Source: JANOGU01 sp964499865
GTDB taxonomy: Bacteria; Pseudomonadota; Alphaproteobacteria; Rhodobacterales; Rhodobacteraceae
Direction: 5' to 3'
Assembly: GCA_964499865.1 (NCBI GenBank)
Contig: CAZCPY010000146.1
Span: 1-7,410, forward strand
Length of the DNA stretch: 7,410 nt
Part shown: in pieces, positions 5,817-7,410 of the stretch
How positions within the stretch are numbered: position 1 is the first letter of the stretch
Layout: every line of letters starts with the position of its first letter
The notes under the pieces: model-generated
What the model saw: only the letters and a program-made list of their open reading frames with translations
Database searches by the model: none
What the model was told of the DNA's origin: nothing
Made by a program: the position numbers and the translations under genes

Positions 5817-6962
5817 ATGACCATCCACTGGTGCGGCACCGGCCTGTCCTCCGGCCCCGGCCTGCGCCGCCTGATCGAGGGCGGCCACCGGGTCACCGTC
5901 TGGAACCGCACGGTCGACAAGGCCCGCGAGGCCGTAGCGGGGCTGGAGGCCGAGGTGCGCGCCTGGTCGCCCTCGGCGCTGGCCGAGGCCACGCATCCGG
6001 GCGACGTGGTGATCTCGATGCTGCCCGCCGACCAGCACGTCGCCATCGCCCGCACCTGCCTCGCGCATGGCGCGCATTTCGTGTCGTCCTCCTACATCGC
6101 GCCCGAGATGCGCGCGCTGGACGAGGCATTCCGCGAGCGCGGGCTGGTCTCGGTCAACGAGGTCGGGCTCGATCCCGGCATCGACCACCTGATGGCGCAT
6201 GACCTGGTGGCCGCCTACCGCGCCTCGCCGGCCTGCCATGCCGACAATGTGCTGTCCTTCACCTCCTATTGCGGCGGCGTCCCCAGGGTGACGAACGCCT
6301 TCCGCTACAAGTTCAGCTGGTCACCCCTGGGCGTGCTCAAGGCGCTGCGCTCGCCGTCGCGGTCGATCCGGCATTTCACCGAACTGCAGGTCGCCCGCCC
6401 CTGGGACGCGATCACCCGCTATGACGCGCCGCTGCCTGTTCCTGAAAGCTTCGAGGTCTATCCCAACCGCGACAGCCTGCCCTTCATCGCCGAATACCGC
6501 TTTGACCCCGCCTGGAAGATCAGGGACTTCGTGCGCGGCACGATCCGCCTGAACGGCTGGGCCGAGGCCTGGGCGCCGGTCTTTGCCGAAATCGAGACGC
6601 TGCACGGCCCAGAGGGCGATGCCCGCCTGGCCGAGATGGCGGCCGGGTTCTGGGCGCAGAACGCCTATGACGGCCCCGAGGACCCCGACCGCGTGGTGCT
6701 GTTCGTGTCACTGAAGGCCGAGCGGGAGGGGCGGCCGGTGTTCCACCGCACCTGGGCGATGGACGCCTGGGGCGACGCGCGCGGCACGGCGATGGGGCGG
6801 CTGGTGTCGGTGCCGGTGTCGCTGGCGGTCGAGTCGGTGCTGGCGCGCGAGATCCCCGCGGGCGTGCATCCGGCGCCGCACGACCTGCGCCTGGTCACCC
6901 GCTGGCTGCACGAGGTGGAGCATCTGGCGCAGTATCTGGCGCGGGTGGACCATCTGGCGTGA
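5817..6962 (+). CDS. saccharopine dehydrogenase, LYS9-like (glutamate-forming)
   Basis: A 381-residue enzyme. It would convert saccharopine to glutamate and 2-aminoadipate 6-semialdehyde (or the reverse), completing the step begun by the gene upstream. The N-terminal Rossmann start is IHWCGTGLSSG (3-13) and HRVTVWNRT marks the second strand. SSSYIAPEMRALDEAF (90-105), VNEVGLDPGIDHLMA (113-127), SYCGGVPR (150-157) and YKFSWSPLGVL (164-174) are hallmark segments of Lys9-type saccharopine reductase, with only small changes. GGGAGG-like GGGAGG at 5806-5811 is a strong ribosome-binding site five bases before ATG at 5817. That site and the 10-bp gap from the previous stop show co-transcription. It is a separate protein, not the bifunctional LKR/SDH fusion of plants and animals. 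Three tandem hairpins follow the stop codon and probably end the transcript. Confidence 0.93.
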   Translation: MTIHWCGTGLSSGPGLRRLIEGGHRVTVWNRTVDKAREAVAGLEAEVRAWSPSALAEATHPGDVVISMLPADQHVAIARTCLAHGAHFVSSSYIAPEMRALDEAFRERGLVSVNEVGLDPGIDHLMAHDLVAAYRASPACHADNVLSFTSYCGGVPRVTNAFRYKFSWSPLGVLKALRSPSRSIRHFTELQVARPWDAITRYDAPLPVPESFEVYPNRDSLPFIAEYRFDPAWKIRDFVRGTIRLNGWAEAWAPVFAEIETLHGPEGDARLAEMAAGFWAQNAYDGPEDPDRVVLFVSLKAEREGRPVFHRTWAMDAWGDARGTAMGRLVSVPVSLAVESVLAREIPAGVHPAPHDLRLVTRWLHEVEHLAQYLARVDHLA

Positions 6963-6974
6963 CGGCGGGGATCG

Positions 6975-7003
6975 GGTCCGGTTTCTTGGAAAGAAACCGG
7001 ACC
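6975..7003. terminator. hairpin 1 of a tandem triple array
   Basis: The arms GGTCCGGTTTCTT (6975-6987) and AAGAAACCGGACC (6991-7003) are perfectly complementary over 13 bp, with a three-base GGA loop. It begins 13 bases after the LYS9-like stop. There is no long T-run after it, but the arms themselves carry T- and A-rich ends at the loop. Termination is the likely role; a repeated palindromic element is the alternative. Confidence 0.65.
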
Positions 7004-7024
7004 GGAAACTTGGCAAGTTTCCGG
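7002..7024. terminator. hairpin 2 of a tandem triple array
   Basis: The arms CCGGAAACTT (7002-7011) and AAGTTTCCGG (7015-7024) pair perfectly over 10 bp around a GGC loop. The first two bases overlap the end of hairpin 1, so both cannot be fully formed at once. The core CTT-NNN-AAG is the same as in the other two hairpins. Confidence 0.65.
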
Positions 7025-7025
7025 C

Positions 7026-7048
7026 GCGAAATCTTCCAAAGATTTCGC
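7026..7048. terminator. hairpin 3 of a tandem triple array
   Basis: The arms GCGAAATCTT (7026-7035) and AAGATTTCGC (7039-7048) pair perfectly over 10 bp around a CCA loop. The element ends 40 bases before the start codon of the RAM-domain gene. It could therefore also lie in that gene's leader or just upstream of its promoter. It keeps the CTT-NNN-AAG core with an otherwise different stem. Confidence 0.65.
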
Positions 7049-7088
7049 CTGCGCGCTGCGCTAGGGTCGGTGTGACCGAGGAGAACCC

Positions 7089-7325
7089 ATGATCTGCGTC
7101 TTCGTCCAGTTCCGCTGCGCCCCCGGCCAGACCTATGCCGTGGCCCAGGCCGTCTATGACCGCGAGGTGGTGAGCGAGCTGTTCTCGACCTCGGGCGACT
7201 ACGACCTGATCGCCAAGGTCTACATCCCGCAGGGCGAGGACGTGGGCCGCTATCTTTCCGACCGGCTGTTCGACATCCCCGGCATCCAGCGCACGCTGAC
7301 GACGATGACGTTCCGGGCGTTCTAG
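7089..7325 (+). CDS. stand-alone Lrp/AsnC ligand-binding (RAM) domain protein
   Basis: A 78-residue protein consisting only of the ACT-like effector domain found at the C-terminus of Lrp/AsnC regulators. The marks are VFVQFRCAPG at the first strand, SGDYDLIAKVYIP (35-47) and IPGIQRTLT (63-71), the last matching the usual PGV.RT.T ending. The N-terminal helix-turn-helix is absent, and the strong AGGAGA site (7079-7084) shows that the gene really begins here rather than being a truncated regulator. Stand-alone RAM domains are known to form oligomers and bind amino acids. They may act by mixing with full-length Lrp-type regulators. Next to lysine-converting enzymes it could sense lysine or a related metabolite, but the triple hairpin between them suggests separate transcription. 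Family assignment is firm; ligand and target are inferred. Confidence 0.9.
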   Translation: MICVFVQFRCAPGQTYAVAQAVYDREVVSELFSTSGDYDLIAKVYIPQGEDVGRYLSDRLFDIPGIQRTLTTMTFRAF

Positions 7326-7356
7326 GCCGGGAGTTCTGATCTTGCCGGGAGAGCGG

Positions 7357-7410
7357 TGGTGAGCCGGACAGGATTCGAACCTGTGACCCGCTGATTAAAA
7401 GTCAGCTGCT
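7357..7410 (-). tRNA. tRNA-Lys (UUU), 3' part, cut by window end
   Basis: On the minus strand the sequence gives the anticodon arm GCTGA-CTTTTAA-TCAGC, with anticodon TTT at 7399-7397. The T arm with GGTTCGAATCC follows, then the acceptor strand CCGGCTC (7367-7361), the discriminator A and an encoded CCA (7359-7357). The acceptor 5' strand and most of the D arm lie beyond 7410. It converges on the RAM-domain gene, with a 31-bp gap. Confidence 0.95.

Noticed and set aside
4661..6055. Minus-strand extension of the Tat SGNH gene far upstream of 4660
   Set aside because: The added residues are antisense to the LYS1-like gene, have no family similarity, and would bury the twin-arginine signal inside the protein.
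6975..7048. Tandem hairpins as a CRISPR array
   Set aside because: The units are not identical, there are no spacers of constant length, and no cas gene is present.
7326..7350. Direct repeat GCCGGGA (7326-7332 and 7344-7350) between the RAM gene and the tRNA
   Set aside because: Seven GC-rich bases can recur by chance in DNA of this composition, and no attachment-site identity with the tRNA end is seen.

Overview
This is a very GC-rich window (roughly 70% G+C by eye, codons strongly ending in G or C). It looks like chromosomal DNA of an alphaproteobacterium, most likely in the Rhodobacteraceae/Paracoccaceae. The supports are the codon bias, the paired one-domain saccharopine dehydrogenases, and the short AT-armed hairpins between genes. 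Taxonomy is an inference; there is no rRNA here.

Left half (about 120-4660, minus strand): a compact three-gene operon read right to left. A Tat-signal SGNH hydrolase-like protein (3698-4660) is followed by an 853-residue protein that fuses a second SGNH domain to a clan GH-A-like glycosidase domain (1137-3698). A family 2 glycosyltransferase comes last (start 1143, stop 120). Both junctions overlap (one shared base, then seven), which suggests translational coupling. The gene set points to making, trimming or modifying a glycan, but the substrate is unknown.

The glycosyltransferase is broken in this assembly. A run of 10 Ns (874-883) and a foreign plus-strand piece (884 to about 1049) sit between two identical 29-bp repeats. 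Collapsing the repeats removes 205 bp and restores an uninterrupted 272-codon gene. I read this as a scaffolding error. The foreign piece ends in half of a terminator-like hairpin, which probably caused the false overlap. It carries the last 47 codons of an unrelated gene, possibly a 5'-nucleotidase-like protein.

Right half (4757-7410): a divergent lysine-related block. A LYS1-like saccharopine dehydrogenase (4757-5806) and a LYS9-like saccharopine dehydrogenase (5817-6962) lie 10 bp apart. Together they can interconvert lysine plus 2-oxoglutarate with aminoadipate semialdehyde plus glutamate via saccharopine, probably for lysine breakdown. Three perfect hairpins in tandem follow (6975-7048). 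Next come a stand-alone Lrp/AsnC ligand-binding (RAM) domain gene (7089-7325) and, on the opposite strand, the 3' part of a tRNA-Lys(UUU) cut by the window end. The 96-bp divergent intergenic region (4661-4756) should hold promoters for both halves and contains a perfect inverted repeat just before the LYS1-like gene.

No known defence system, CRISPR array, transposase or phage gene is visible. The most unusual items are the duplicated SGNH module with its glycosidase fusion, the triple hairpin, and the repeat-bounded chimeric insert.
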